From the NCBI GenBank assembly GCA_965198855.1, contig CBDAPZ010000001.1:3162001-3226000 (forward strand): a stretch of 64,000 bases of DNA, read 5' to 3'. The DNA comes from BOG-908 sp965198855 (lineage in GTDB: Bacteria > Pseudomonadota > Alphaproteobacteria > Acetobacterales > Acetobacteraceae). The notes below the pieces were generated by a model. That model was given only the letters and a program-made list of their open reading frames with translations, did no database searches and was not told where the DNA came from. This document shows, piece after piece, positions 39,475 to 48,651 of this stretch. Every line of letters begins with the position of its first letter. Positions within the stretch are counted from its first letter, which is position 1. The position numbers were made by a program, and so were the translations under genes.

Positions 39475-41161
39475 TGTTCTTTAATAGGGAGTCCGCCGCC
39501 GCCCGTGCCGCGTCGGTGATGGTCTCACCCGCAAGCATCCGCGCGATTTCTTCCCTGCGTTCGTCTTTCTGCAAGATGGCGACTTCCGTTTCGGTGCGTC
39601 CACGCTTTACTTGTTTGCTCACGCGCAAATGTGCGTTGCCGCGGGCGGCGACTTGCGGGGAGTGGGTGACGACGAGCACTTGCAGGCCGGTGGCCACACG
39701 GGCGACGCGTTCTCCTACTGCCGCCGCGGTGGCGCCGCCGATGCCGCTATCGACTTCGTCGAACACCAGGCTGGGCACGACGGAGCCTGCTATGAGCACG
39801 ACTTTCAGCGCCAGCATCAGGCGTGAGAGTTCGCCGCCGGACGCGACACGGCCGAGGGGGCCGGGCGCCTGGCCAGGGTTGGTGGCGATGAGGAAGCGCA
39901 CGGTGTCGGCACCTGTCGGACCCCATGAGTCTTCTTCGAGGCGGGTGATGGCGGCGAAGAAGCGTGCGCGCTCCAGGCGCAGGGGCGGCAGTTCGGCGGC
40001 GACGGCGTTTTCCAGGCGGGCGGCGGCGGCTTCTCGTACGGCGGAGAGGCGAGTGGCGGCCTCGACGTAGCGGGTGCGCGATGCGTTGGCTGCTTGGATA
40101 AGGCCGGCGATTTCGGCGTCGCCGTGCTCCAGGGCGGCGAGGCGTTCGGTAAAACGCGCGAGCAGGCCGGGCAACTCCAGGACAGTGACCTGGTATTTGC
40201 GCGCGGCGCCGCGCAGCGCGAATAGCCTTTCTTCGGCGCGTTCCAACTGGCGTGGATCGGCGTCGGCATCGGCTGCCAGGCGGCCGAGCAGGGTTTCGGC
40301 CTCTGCCAGCGCCTCCTCAGCGCGCTCCAGGGCGGCCAGCACGCCGGCTTCGGGTAACTCCCCCTCCCCTTCTGCGCCCGGCGGCATGAACCTCTGCAAA
40401 GCGCGGGTGGCGGCACGCAGGGCGGCGGCGGGGCCGGAATTACGACGATCGCGCGGGTTCAGTTCGGAGATGGAGGCGGCAATCGCTTCTGCGCGCTTTT
40501 CGCCTTGCTGCAGGCGATGACGTTGTGCCGCAAGTTCTTCTTCTTCGCCTGTGCGCGGGGCTAGCTTTTGCAATTCATCCGCCGCGTGGCGGAGGAAATC
40601 CTCTTCACGCTTGGCTTCCACGATCGCGGCGCGGGCTGCTTCCAGTTTCTCGCAGGCCGCACGCCAGGCACGGTAACGCGCCGCCACCTCGGCACGCAGA
40701 TCCGGATCCATGCTGTAGGAATCCAGAAGACGCAGATGCGTGGAAGGATCGGCAAGCCCCATCTGGTCGTGCTGGCCCTGCACCTCTACCAGCATGGCGC
40801 CGATACGTTTCAGCGTGGCGGCACCAATCGGCGAGTCATTCACCCAGGCGCGGGAACGTCCATCCCGCGAGACAGAGCGCCGTAAAACCACATCATCCTC
40901 GGCGGGCAGACCGAGTTCTTCCAGCAAGGCAAACACGGCATGGGCGGGCGGCAGCGTGAAACCGGCGGCGACACTGGCCTGCTCGGCACCGCTGCGCACC
41001 AGGCCCGCATCCGAGCGTGCGCCCAAGGCCAGGCCCAACGAATCGAGCAGGATGGATTTGCCGGCGCCGGTCTCGCCGGTCAGCACGGTGAGGCCGGGAC
41101 CGAAAGAAAGGTCTAGCTTTTCGATGAGAACGACGTCACGGATGGAGAGGGTGCAGAGCAC
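39455..41161 (-). CDS. recN: DNA repair protein RecN
   Basis: A 568-residue SMC-like ATPase for double-strand-break repair. Walker A is GETGAGKSILLDSLGLALG near residues 30-48. Long coiled-coil arms occupy about 160-370. The signature VASGGELSRLMLALK and Walker B PSLVFDEVDSGIGG are near the C-terminus, with VVTHSPQVAA. The start is a GTG at 41161 with no clear SD. The last codons and the stop lie inside the dispersed repeat, so the native C-terminus has been replaced or extended by repeat sequence. Confidence 0.95.
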   Translation of the reverse strand: MLCTLSIRDVVLIEKLDLSFGPGLTVLTGETGAGKSILLDSLGLALGARSDAGLVRSGAEQASVAAGFTLPPAHAVFALLEELGLPAEDDVVLRRSVSRDGRSRAWVNDSPIGAATLKRIGAMLVEVQGQHDQMGLADPSTHLRLLDSYSMDPDLRAEVAARYRAWRAACEKLEAARAAIVEAKREEDFLRHAADELQKLAPRTGEEEELAAQRHRLQQGEKRAEAIAASISELNPRDRRNSGPAAALRAATRALQRFMPPGAEGEGELPEAGVLAALERAEEALAEAETLLGRLAADADADPRQLERAEERLFALRGAARKYQVTVLELPGLLARFTERLAALEHGDAEIAGLIQAANASRTRYVEAATRLSAVREAAAARLENAVAAELPPLRLERARFFAAITRLEEDSWGPTGADTVRFLIATNPGQAPGPLGRVASGGELSRLMLALKVVLIAGSVVPSLVFDEVDSGIGGATAAAVGERVARVATGLQVLVVTHSPQVAARGNAHLRVSKQVKRGRTETEVAILQKDERREEIARMLAGETITDAARAAADSLLKNKEGLLF

Positions 41162-41172
41162 GGTTAGAAAGA

Positions 41173-41199
41173 TTGGGGGAGCCGTGCCGGCCCCCCCAA
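41173..41199 (-). terminator. Hairpin between bamD and recN
   Basis: TTGGGGG (41173-41179) pairs with CCCCCAA (41193-41199) around an inner GCCG-TGC-CGGC. On the minus strand a weak T-rich stretch (TCTTTCT) follows, so it may terminate or attenuate bamD transcription just before recN. Confidence 0.45.
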
Positions 41200-41266
41200 A
41201 CCCCCCGTCATGTCTTTGGAGCCGACTGTGGCAACAGGCGGGTTAATAAACAAACGTGTCAGAAAC

Positions 41267-42142
41267 TCAGAAAACCCAGCCGAAGGCACGGGTGAAAAAT
41301 CCGGGGCTACCGGGAGCAGGCGCAGAGGCGCCGCTATCCGCGGGCGGCACGGCTTTCACCGTCGTCAGCTCGCTGTAGCTGGTCTGATACCAGTGGTTGC
41401 CGGGATAGTTGTAGGCCAGGACTGACGCCGTCTTCTTGGCTTCATTCACCATGCCGAGCTTCAGGTAAATCTCCGTCAGGCGCGACAACGCTTCCGCGGT
41501 GTGGTTCGTGGTCTGGAAATCATCCACCACGCGCTGGTAGCGGCCGATCGCTGCGGCATAGAAATGCTGCTTTTCGTAGTAACGGCCGATCAGCATTTCC
41601 TTGCCGGCCAGATGGTCGCGACACAGATCGATTTTCAGGCGCGCATCACGGGCATAGGCGCTGTCGGGAAAGCGGTTCACCACTTCCTGCAACGCGCTCA
41701 TCGCCTCCTGCGTGCCCTTCTGGTCACGCGAGATGTCGGCGATCTGCTCGTAGTAGCAGAGCGAGCGCAGATAGTAGGCATAGCTCACATCCTTGCTCGC
41801 CGGATGCAGCGCGATATAGCGATCGAGCTGAGAGACCGCCTCGGTGTAGTTGTTGCGCCGATACTCCGTGTAGCCATCCATCAGCTGCGCATTCGTGGCC
41901 CAGCTGGAATAGGGATAGTTCTGCTGGATGGCGTCGAAATGCTTCACCGCAATGGAGTAGTTGCGCTTCTCCAGAGCATCGATGCCGTTGGTGTAGAGAA
42001 GATCCGGCGGCTCGTCGGCCAGGTTCACCTTCGGCGTATCGTCGGATTTCGTGAACGGCAAGATGGAATGAATGGTCGCGCAGCCGCCGGTGGCGAGGGC
42101 CAACAACAGCGGCAATGCAGGGCTGAGTCTCGAAGCTTTCAT
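41267..42142 (-). CDS. bamD: Outer-membrane assembly lipoprotein BamD
   Basis: A 291-residue lipoprotein (lipobox LATGGC) with five TPR-like repeats, for example LLYTNGIDALEKRNYSIAVKHF, NAQLMDGYTEYRRNNYTEAV and SYAYYLRSLCYYEQIADISRDQ. This is the BamD pattern. BamD is the essential lipoprotein partner of BamA in beta-barrel insertion. The C-terminal 40 residues are Pro/Ala-rich and outside the repeats. Its neighbour recN is a common genomic companion. Confidence 0.95.
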   Translation of the reverse strand: MKASRLSPALPLLLALATGGCATIHSILPFTKSDDTPKVNLADEPPDLLYTNGIDALEKRNYSIAVKHFDAIQQNYPYSSWATNAQLMDGYTEYRRNNYTEAVSQLDRYIALHPASKDVSYAYYLRSLCYYEQIADISRDQKGTQEAMSALQEVVNRFPDSAYARDARLKIDLCRDHLAGKEMLIGRYYEKQHFYAAAIGRYQRVVDDFQTTNHTAEALSRLTEIYLKLGMVNEAKKTASVLAYNYPGNHWYQTSYSELTTVKAVPPADSGASAPAPGSPGFFTRAFGWVF

Positions 42143-42205
42143 GGCCCGCTGCCTTACACTATGAGGCCCGAGGAAGGCCAGGGGGCTTTCCTGGGCCTCG
42201 ATCGG

Positions 42206-44413
42206 TCATGCGCGGCTGCGGGGCAGGCCCAGGCGGCGTTCGGCCACCATGCTGCGCAGCACCTCGCTGGCGCCGCCATAGATGGTGGTGGCTGTCGAGT
42301 GGCGATAGCCCATCTCCACCATGCCAAGCCCCTCCTTGCCCCGCAGCAGCGAGCGTGGGGCAGCGACATCCATCAGCGCCGTGGAATCGGTGATGAAGGC
42401 TTCGGTGGAGAATACCTTGGCCGCCGGCCCAAAGGCGCGATCGGTGCCCTTGGAGAGCTGAGTCCAGAGCGAGCGGCCGGACAGCGCCTCGGCTATGCGT
42501 GTCTTGGCGTAGGCGGCGCCCAAGGTGGCCAGGACGAACGAATCGTCTATCGCGGGCTTGCCGTCCCGCTCGGCGGTGCGGGCCCAGTCGGCGACGGCGC
42601 CGACCATGCTGCGAATGATGAGATGATAGTAGCCGCCGCTCTGCTCCATGCTGAGGGCTGCCGACAGCACCTTGGCGCCGGCATTCACCTCGCCCAGCCG
42701 GTAGAGATCCGGCACGCGCACATCCTGGTAGAAGGTGGCGTTGGTGCGCTCGCCCATGAAAGTGTGGACGGGATGGATCTCGATGCCGGGCAGTTTCAGC
42801 GGCACCAGGAACAGGGTGATGCCCTTGTGCTTCGGCAGGTCCGGATCGGTACGGGTGATCAGCAGAACGTAGCTGGCCAGGTCCGCGCCGGAGGTGAACA
42901 TTTTCTGGCCGTTGATCAGCCAGCCATTGCCGTCGCGCACGGCGCGGGTTTTGGCGGCGAACACGTCCGAGCCGCCGGAGGGCTCGGTGTAGCCGAGGCA
43001 GGCGCTCATCTCGCCGGAGGCGAAGCGCGGCAGCACATCATCCTGCAGCTCCGGCTTGCCGTATTGCTGCACGATGTGGCCCACCATGGAGGTGGTACTA
43101 CGCGGCAGGCCGGCATAACCCACCTCCTGCCACACGCTGAGGCTCGCGCGGGTGGCGTCCGCATCCGCACCGCGGCCGCCCCATTTCTCCGGCCAATTAG
43201 GATAGAGCAGGCGGGCTTTGCCGAGCGCCCGATGCACCTCCCAGTCATGCGACTCGAAATTATGCTCGTGCAGCTTGTGCCTGGCGGGATCGATGAGTCG
43301 GCCGAACAGAGCGCGGGTTTCGGCAGCCAGGTCCTGGCCGCCCTGCGGCGCCTCGAAATCAATCTCGAGCGTGCCGGTCTCCGGCAGGGAGGTGGGTTCG
43401 TCGAGCAGCAGTCGGCGGGTGCCGCGCACCAGCTCCGATTGTGGGTCGCCCCACACCAGCGGCCAGGCTTTGGCGCGGCGGTGATAGAGCTGGATGTCGT
43501 ATTCGTTGGTCAGGCCATAGCCGCCGAAGGTGTGCAGCCCGTGGGCAACGCTGTTGGTGGCGGTGCGGCTGGCCCACCAGAACAGCATGGAGATGGCAGC
43601 GCCCGCATCAGGCGCGCTGTCGGCGACCGCACGCAGGGTCCACCAGAGGAACATGGCGGCACCGTCGGCATCGATCACGTCGTTGGCGAGCGGGTGGGCG
43701 ATGCCCTGGTTGGCGCCGATCGGCTGGCCGAAGGCGACTCGCTCGCAGGCATAGGCGGCGGCTTTGGCCAGCGCCTCCTGCGAGAGGCCGATGAGGGCGG
43801 CGGAGGTGAGGATTTTCCATTCCTCGATACCGGCGGCAAAGATGCGGGCTGCATCGGCGTTGCTGGCAATCACATGGCGCTCGCCACGGCCCGGCTCGAA
43901 CTGGCCGATGGCTGAACCACCCAACGTGGAGGGCGCGCAGAGGGGGGATTCGGGGACTTCGATGGCGACATCCTTGCCGTCGAAGGTGAGCACGCCCTGC
44001 GCTGCCGCACCGCCGGGCACGAGCTGGATGTCGCCTGGTCTAGCCTGGTGCAGTGCCAGGGTGAGCACGGTGTGGCCGTCCCTCACCTTCTCGATCCACT
44101 GGCGCGCCACGTCGCCGCCGATTTCGCCCAGGATACGCAATGCCACCACGGCTTCGGCGAGTGGCGCCGGCGCCAGCCTACGGCCAGCCTGCTCCATCAT
44201 CAGGCAGGTATCGAAGAGGCTCATGCCGCCGCCGCCAGCTTCGACGGAGAGGCGCATGAAGGGCGCCTCGAGGTCCACCAGATCCTTCCAGAGGGCGGGG
44301 TCGAAGCCTATCGGCTCGGCCGCGCGCACGCGGGCGGGCGTTGCCTCGGTGGCGAAGAATTTCTCGAACATGTCCTGCACAGGCAGGCTGTCATCCGGCA
44401 AACCGAGCTTCAT
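42206..44413 (-). CDS. Fused double-domain acyl-CoA dehydrogenase
   Basis: A 735-residue protein made of two acyl-CoA dehydrogenase units. The N-terminal unit (about 1-345) has ACAD helices and a shortened flavin-binding signature (NQGIAHPLANDVIDADGAAMF). The C-terminal unit (about 365-735) is canonical, with LGYTEPSGGSDVFAAKTRA and NGWLINGQKMFTSGADLASYV. Such fusions mirror heteromeric FadE pairs that oxidise bulky or steroid-side-chain acyl-CoAs; only one half is usually catalytic. The ATG at 44413 has AGGAG upstream. The substrate is unknown. Confidence 0.9.
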   Translation of the reverse strand: MKLGLPDDSLPVQDMFEKFFATEATPARVRAAEPIGFDPALWKDLVDLEAPFMRLSVEAGGGGMSLFDTCLMMEQAGRRLAPAPLAEAVVALRILGEIGGDVARQWIEKVRDGHTVLTLALHQARPGDIQLVPGGAAAQGVLTFDGKDVAIEVPESPLCAPSTLGGSAIGQFEPGRGERHVIASNADAARIFAAGIEEWKILTSAALIGLSQEALAKAAAYACERVAFGQPIGANQGIAHPLANDVIDADGAAMFLWWTLRAVADSAPDAGAAISMLFWWASRTATNSVAHGLHTFGGYGLTNEYDIQLYHRRAKAWPLVWGDPQSELVRGTRRLLLDEPTSLPETGTLEIDFEAPQGGQDLAAETRALFGRLIDPARHKLHEHNFESHDWEVHRALGKARLLYPNWPEKWGGRGADADATRASLSVWQEVGYAGLPRSTTSMVGHIVQQYGKPELQDDVLPRFASGEMSACLGYTEPSGGSDVFAAKTRAVRDGNGWLINGQKMFTSGADLASYVLLITRTDPDLPKHKGITLFLVPLKLPGIEIHPVHTFMGERTNATFYQDVRVPDLYRLGEVNAGAKVLSAALSMEQSGGYYHLIIRSMVGAVADWARTAERDGKPAIDDSFVLATLGAAYAKTRIAEALSGRSLWTQLSKGTDRAFGPAAKVFSTEAFITDSTALMDVAAPRSLLRGKEGLGMVEMGYRHSTATTIYGGASEVLRSMVAERRLGLPRSRA

Positions 44414-44757
44414 TTCACGCTCCTCTGGGCGCATCCGGACGGTTTTGATCTATCCGTTCCCCGACACGCGACGTCTCCCCGGCCGCTCGCTCGCCGACGC
44501 TGCGGGCTGAGCTGCCATGCGATCAGCAATTGCGCAGTGCGATTGCGATGTCCATGGCATTGGGGTTGCACCGATAACGGTGGGGCGAATTGTGGAAACA
44601 GCCGTCGCCAGCGTGGGGGAATGGGGAGGGGCACGAACGCTCTTTTAGGGTTGGAGCGCCTCGTCCACTCGCTGGAGATGGTATGGCAGGCACGTCCCGA
44701 AGCAGCCGACTTGCAATCTGCCGGCGGCCGGATTAAGCACCCGACCTCCGCAGGAGC
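44414..44757. other. Gap between the acyl-CoA dehydrogenase and tRNA-Gly
   Basis: About 340 bases with no convincing coding frame. It should hold the leftward promoter of the dehydrogenase gene, which I could not pin down, and it holds the tRNA promoter at 44711-44739. Confidence 0.5.
44711..44739 (+). promoter_or_regulatory. Promoter of tRNA-Gly
   Basis: TTGCAA (44711-44716), 17 bases, TAAGCA (44734-44739), then a C-rich discriminator typical of stable-RNA promoters. Start expected near 44747, about 11 bases before the mature tRNA. Confidence 0.5.
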
Positions 44758-44832
44758 GCGGGCGTAGCTCAGGGGTAGAGCACAACCTTGCCAAGGTTGG
44801 GGTCGAGGGTTCGAATCCCTTCGCCCGCTCCA
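44758..44832 (+). tRNA. tRNA-Gly (anticodon GCC)
   Basis: A full cloverleaf: acceptor GCGGGCG pairs with CGCCCGC; D arm GCTC-AGGGGTAGA-GC; anticodon stem CAACC/GGTTG with loop TTGCCAA (anticodon GCC); T arm GAGGG-TTCGAAT-CCCTT; discriminator T and an encoded CCA. The 3' end is a typical integration target, and the conjugation module starts on this side. Confidence 0.97.
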
Positions 44833-44865
44833 GAATCTTCAAAGATTTCAGGGCGTTATGATGAG

Positions 44866-44892
44866 GGCCGCACCAGCGGCCTTTTCATTTTT
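44866..44892 (+). terminator. Intrinsic terminator after tRNA-Gly
   Basis: Stem GGCCGC / GCGGCC with loop ACCA, followed by TTTTCATTTTT. It lies 34 bases after the tRNA 3' end in the same direction. Confidence 0.75.
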
Positions 44893-44896
44893 GGCG

Positions 44897-44917
44897 TGGT
44901 CAACACCTGGTCAACAC
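44897..44917. repeat. Tandem decamer TGGTCAACAC, possible recombinase arm site
   Basis: Two copies of TGGTCAACAC (44897-44906 and 44908-44917) spaced one helical turn (11 bases) apart, just past the tRNA terminator. Direct repeats like this next to a tRNA 3' end resemble arm-type binding sites of tyrosine integrases. Confidence 0.45.
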
Positions 44918-45373
44918 GGAAGGTGCCGGGGTTTCAGCGTGATGACACGCGAGCAGGCCGCTAACGGTCGAGGAGGCTGGGATTGCCCGCTTATGTAAAG
45001 GCGGTGGGAGCGATGCGGCACGCGTGCCGGCATCGTCCGGCGCCTAACCCGCGAAGTTCCAGCCTTTCTTGACGGAAACGGCTCACGTCCCGACATCAAT
45101 GGGTCGGATGGTGGACGGCGTCGCCGTGCGACGATGCCACTTGGCGAATGAGTTGCACCGGCACCAGGTGCGGTTCGCGCAGGAGGCCGGCCACGGGAGA
45201 CAGCGGGCACGCGAACACTGCAACTGACTGAGCCGGGCGACCGAAAGAAAGGGTCGTCACATGTTTGGCACAGATCAAGGCTTATCCCCTCACCATTTCC
45301 GACCTGCTCCAGCCAGAAAGCCTGCGGATGGCGGGCGCCCATCGGCTGGATCGCCGGCCCAGCGAGGGCGGCG
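44918..45373. other. Non-coding stretch before the LysR gene
   Basis: No open frame with a ribosome site or family resemblance was found on either strand. It probably contains the element end and the LysR promoter region. Confidence 0.4.
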
Positions 45374-46264
45374 ATGATGGACATCGTCGACCTGCGATAC
45401 TTGGCCGCGGCTGCCAACGCCGGCAATTTTGGCCGAGCTGCGAAGTCGCTCGGCCTTGATACCTCGACGATCAGCCGTCGTATCGGGAGGCTCGAAGACG
45501 AGTTGGGATTCGCCCTCTTCGAGCGGGCGAAGAGCGGCGTGCATCTCACGGCGGGCGGCCAGTCGCTGATGGGGCATGTGAATCGTACCTTGGCTGAATT
45601 CGACGCCGTGGTCCGGGCGGCCGGCGAGACGGGTTCAGGACAGATCGGCGCGATCCGGCTCGGCGTGCGGCTGCCACCCATCGGTGAGCCACTGGTCAGC
45701 CTGCTGGCGGGCTGGCGGGAGCGGCACCCCAATGTCGCGTTGACCATCGCCGAGATGACCGAGCCGGCTATGGCCAAAGCGTTGGAACTCCGCAGGCTGG
45801 ATGTCGGACTGATCACCAGCTTCACGCCCTGCGGCAGCGCGGCAAGCATGCCGCTTTACATCGAACGCCTCGTCGCGGCAGTGCCGCACGGCCACACGCT
45901 GGCGGCACGGAAGTCCGTCGATTGGGCCGATCTCCGAGACGAGGACATACTGATTCAGGAATGGGACGAGAGCCAGGCGACGCGGGAACTCTACGCGTCG
46001 CTGCTGGGCCAGAGCGTCCGGTTCTCCGCGCACGCCGCGAGCAAGCAGAGCGTTTTCGCGCTCGTCGCCGCGGGATTCGGCGTCACGCTGGCGACCGAGA
46101 GCCAGGCCGCGGTTAGCTTGCCCGGCGTGGTATTCCGCCCGATCGCCGAGACGAACGCATGCTTGCAGATCGAGTTGGTTTGGCGCCCCGCGCTGGAGGA
46201 CGCGGCCGTCGGCCGTTTCGTCGCCTACCTGCGCGACGGGACAAGTTCACGGCGCCTTGTCTGA
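45374..46264 (+). CDS. LysR-family regulator of the conjugation module
   Basis: A 296-residue LysR-type transcription factor. The winged HTH is DLRYLAAAANAGNFGRAAKSLGLDTSTISRRIGRLEDELG, and LFERAKSGVHLTAGG ends it. A periplasmic-binding-protein-like effector domain follows from about residue 90 (IGAIRLGVRLPPIGEPLVSLL). It converges on the DUF2274 gene, overlapping it by 18 bases. LysR genes at this position beside trbI are a recurring part of this type of mobile module. The effector is unknown. Confidence 0.88.
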   Translation: MMDIVDLRYLAAAANAGNFGRAAKSLGLDTSTISRRIGRLEDELGFALFERAKSGVHLTAGGQSLMGHVNRTLAEFDAVVRAAGETGSGQIGAIRLGVRLPPIGEPLVSLLAGWRERHPNVALTIAEMTEPAMAKALELRRLDVGLITSFTPCGSAASMPLYIERLVAAVPHGHTLAARKSVDWADLRDEDILIQEWDESQATRELYASLLGQSVRFSAHAASKQSVFALVAAGFGVTLATESQAAVSLPGVVFRPIAETNACLQIELVWRPALEDAAVGRFVAYLRDGTSSRRLV

Positions 46265-46486
46265 CGCCGGCGCGGGCCGCCGAAGCTTCGCGAAGGCGCG
46301 GTCCGTGGCCATGAAGCGGGCAATCATCGGGGCGATCAGCTTCGCCGGTTCGGGTGCGCCCTGACCGGTCTCGCGCGCCAGCACTTGGCCATAGGCGACG
46401 AGATCGCGGTGTATGGCTGCCGGCAGCTCGACGGTGAGTTTGACCGGCTTATCGTCGTCAATGGCGCCTAGCTTCAACTTCGCCAT
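46247..46486 (-). CDS. DUF2274 protein of the trb operon
   Basis: A 79-residue protein starting MAKLKLGAIDDDKPVKLTVELPAAIH, then a helix-rich part (LIAPMIARFMATDRAFAKLRR). It has a ribbon-helix-helix-like look (one strand, two helices). DUF2274 genes are regularly the last gene after trbI in integrative elements. It could be a small DNA-binding autoregulator, which is inference. It starts nine bases after the trbI stop. Confidence 0.85.
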   Translation of the reverse strand: MAKLKLGAIDDDKPVKLTVELPAAIHRDLVAYGQVLARETGQGAPEPAKLIAPMIARFMATDRAFAKLRRPAPASDKAP

Positions 46487-46495
46487 GATCGCTCC

Positions 46496-47668
46496 TCAGC
46501 TCTGGTAGGGTTCGAGAACTAGGTCGTGGGTCACCAGGACCCGCACTGGAAAGCCGGGCCGGATGGTGATGGTCGGCTGTACGTTGAGCGATCGGCCGAC
46601 CACCTGCTCGCCGACCTGGCTGAAGCTCTGCGAGGCACCCTGGCGGATGGCCTGGACGAGAGAGTTCTCATTGTCGCTGGTGCCAGCCTCGGAGCCGACG
46701 CTCAGCAGGGTCGAGAGGATCGCCGCCTTGAACAGCATGCCCCAATGGTTATCGACTTGGTCTTCCAGGCCGGCATAGCCCTCCGGGTCGGCGCCGGGCT
46801 GGCGCTCAAGAACGATCGACCGTCCGTTCGGCATGATGAGGCGGTTCCAGACCAGCAGCGCCCGGGATTGGCCGAAGGCAACCTGGGCGTCGTATTGGCC
46901 GACGAGCCGGGCGCCCTGCGGGATCAGCAGAATGCGGCCAGTCGGGCTGTCATAGACGTTCTCGGTGACCTGCGCGGTGACTTGCCCGGGCAGATCGGAG
47001 CGCAGCCCGGTCAGCAGCGACGCCGCGATGACCGCGCCGGCCTGGAGGATATTGGTGCTGGCCGGTGCCTCGACGCGATCCGGGCTGACCGTCCGCCGAT
47101 CAACGTCGCCGTTCAGGAAGGCCAGCTTGTGGTCTTGGGAGGTCAGGCCCGGCGATCCCGCAGCGTTGGGCACGGCACCAGGCAGTGCCGCCGCCGCCGG
47201 AACGACGGCGGAAACGGTTTGCCCGGCGTTGGTCGTCGCGAACAGATGGCTCGTGCGCGCGGCCTCCTGCTCCTGCGCGATACGCTGCTGCTCAGGGCTC
47301 GGCCCCGCAGCGGGCTGCGGCATCCCTGGCGCGGCCGTGCCGGCATTCACCATGGGTCGCCCCAGGTCGCCGGGCAGCGGCGGTCCGAGCTGCGGTGCAT
47401 TGTGCGGCAAGCCGGTGTAGTCGCGTGGTAGGTTGGCCAGCCCATCCGGCGTCGTCCGGTTGCTGGTGTTGTAGAGTTCTGACCCGCCGGTCTGATGCTG
47501 CGGCCGCAGCGCGAAGAACAGAGCGCCACCGATGCCGACGGCAGCTGCCGTGCCAAGGCCCAGCAGCACCTTGCGAGACAGCCTCGTTACTGGGGCGCGG
47601 CTCGGACGCAGGCGCATCTCGATCGCCGGCCGCCCGTCGCCGCTCGCATCGTTCGCGCCCTCGGTCAC
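46496..47668 (-). CDS. trbI: Conjugal transfer protein TrbI (VirB10-like)
   Basis: A 390-residue channel protein spanning both membranes. There is an N-terminal cytoplasmic tail, one membrane helix (VLLGLGTAAAVGIGGALFFAL), a Pro-rich periplasmic linker, and the VirB10 C-terminal beta-barrel domain (GQVTAQVTENVYDSPTGRIL, IPQGARLVGQYD, VLERQPGADPEGYAGLED). It senses energy from the ATPases and gates the outer-membrane pore. ATGA overlap with trbG. Confidence 0.95.
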   Translation of the reverse strand: MTEGANDASGDGRPAIEMRLRPSRAPVTRLSRKVLLGLGTAAAVGIGGALFFALRPQHQTGGSELYNTSNRTTPDGLANLPRDYTGLPHNAPQLGPPLPGDLGRPMVNAGTAAPGMPQPAAGPSPEQQRIAQEQEAARTSHLFATTNAGQTVSAVVPAAAALPGAVPNAAGSPGLTSQDHKLAFLNGDVDRRTVSPDRVEAPASTNILQAGAVIAASLLTGLRSDLPGQVTAQVTENVYDSPTGRILLIPQGARLVGQYDAQVAFGQSRALLVWNRLIMPNGRSIVLERQPGADPEGYAGLEDQVDNHWGMLFKAAILSTLLSVGSEAGTSDNENSLVQAIRQGASQSFSQVGEQVVGRSLNVQPTITIRPGFPVRVLVTHDLVLEPYQS

Positions 47669-48651
47669 GACTGCGGCCTCCCGTCGGTGCGAACGATGCG
47701 GACCTTCTGCTGATGTTCGCCGCCGAGCCGCAGCTCAGCCGCCGCAAATAGCCGATCGATGATCATGTGGTTGCCGCGCACGCGGAAGTTCACCAGTTCG
47801 GCCCCGCCCTCCGCGCCGATCACCCATAGCGGCGGCATCTCGCCCTGGCCGATGCCGGACGGGAATTCGATGAAGACCTGCCGCCCGTCATCGAACGCGC
47901 GCAACGGCCGCCACGCCGGATCGTCGCCCTCGATCCGATACCGGAAATTGAGCGCGCCGATATCGACGCCAGACGCGATGGGTGCTGCTTCATCGGCGGC
48001 GGCGTTCTGCCGGCGCAGCGCGATGAGCTGGTCTTGCGGATAGGCCCAGGAGACCGACGCCATGTAGGTCTTCTCGGCCGACCGCATTTCCAGATGATAG
48101 GTCCGGCGATCGGTGTTGATCACCAGGTTGGTGACGAGATCCGGCCGGGTAGGCTTGACCAGGATATGCACCCGCTTGGTGGCGCCGGACCCGCTATCGG
48201 TGTCGCCGATAATCCAGCGCACCGTATCGCCGGCCGCGACCGGACCGGTTCCGACAAGCTGCTCGCCGGCTTCGAGCGCGATGTCGGTGATTTCGCCGGG
48301 GGCGGCATAGAGCTGGTAGAGCGCCCCGTCCGAGAACGGATAGACCTGCACGGCATTGATGTAGCCGGCCCGCGTCGGCTGCACACGGGCTGCGCCATTG
48401 GCCTGGTCGACGCGGACGCGCGGATCGGCCGCTTCCGGTGGCGCGGTCCTGGCGCCGGGGATCGGCTTGAGCTGGCCGGGCAGCGGCAGAGGCTGTGGCA
48501 ACTGGACGATATCCACCGGCTTCGGCGGATCGGGCGCCAGCACCGCCTGTTTCGGCGTGTCGTCGTATTTGATCTCCGGTGGCTTCCAGGTTGAACAGGC
48601 GCCGAGCGACGTGCCGGCAAGCAGAACGATTGCGAGGGATCTCACGCGCAT
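47665..48651 (-). CDS. trbG: Conjugal transfer protein TrbG (VirB9-like)
   Basis: A 328-residue protein with an N-terminal lipobox (GTSLGAC). The VirB9/CagX domain shows AVQVYPFSDGALYQLYAAPGEIT, VHILVKPTRPDLVTNLVI and TYHLEMRSAEKTYMA. With TrbI it forms the outer-membrane core ring; the lipoprotein start may also cover the VirB7 role, as no separate VirB7 is visible. It overlaps trbF by one base. Confidence 0.94.
   Translation of the reverse strand: MRVRSLAIVLLAGTSLGACSTWKPPEIKYDDTPKQAVLAPDPPKPVDIVQLPQPLPLPGQLKPIPGARTAPPEAADPRVRVDQANGAARVQPTRAGYINAVQVYPFSDGALYQLYAAPGEITDIALEAGEQLVGTGPVAAGDTVRWIIGDTDSGSGATKRVHILVKPTRPDLVTNLVINTDRRTYHLEMRSAEKTYMASVSWAYPQDQLIALRRQNAAADEAAPIASGVDIGALNFRYRIEGDDPAWRPLRAFDDGRQVFIEFPSGIGQGEMPPLWVIGAEGGAELVNFRVRGNHMIIDRLFAAAELRLGGEHQQKVRIVRTDGRPQS

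Noticed and set aside
41501..43915. An 804-codon plus-strand frame
   Set aside because: Antisense to bamD and the acyl-CoA dehydrogenase; no domain seen.
44645..44842. Small minus-strand frame encoding AKGFEPSTPTLARL
   Set aside because: This peptide is the well-known artefact of translating the antisense of a tRNA gene.
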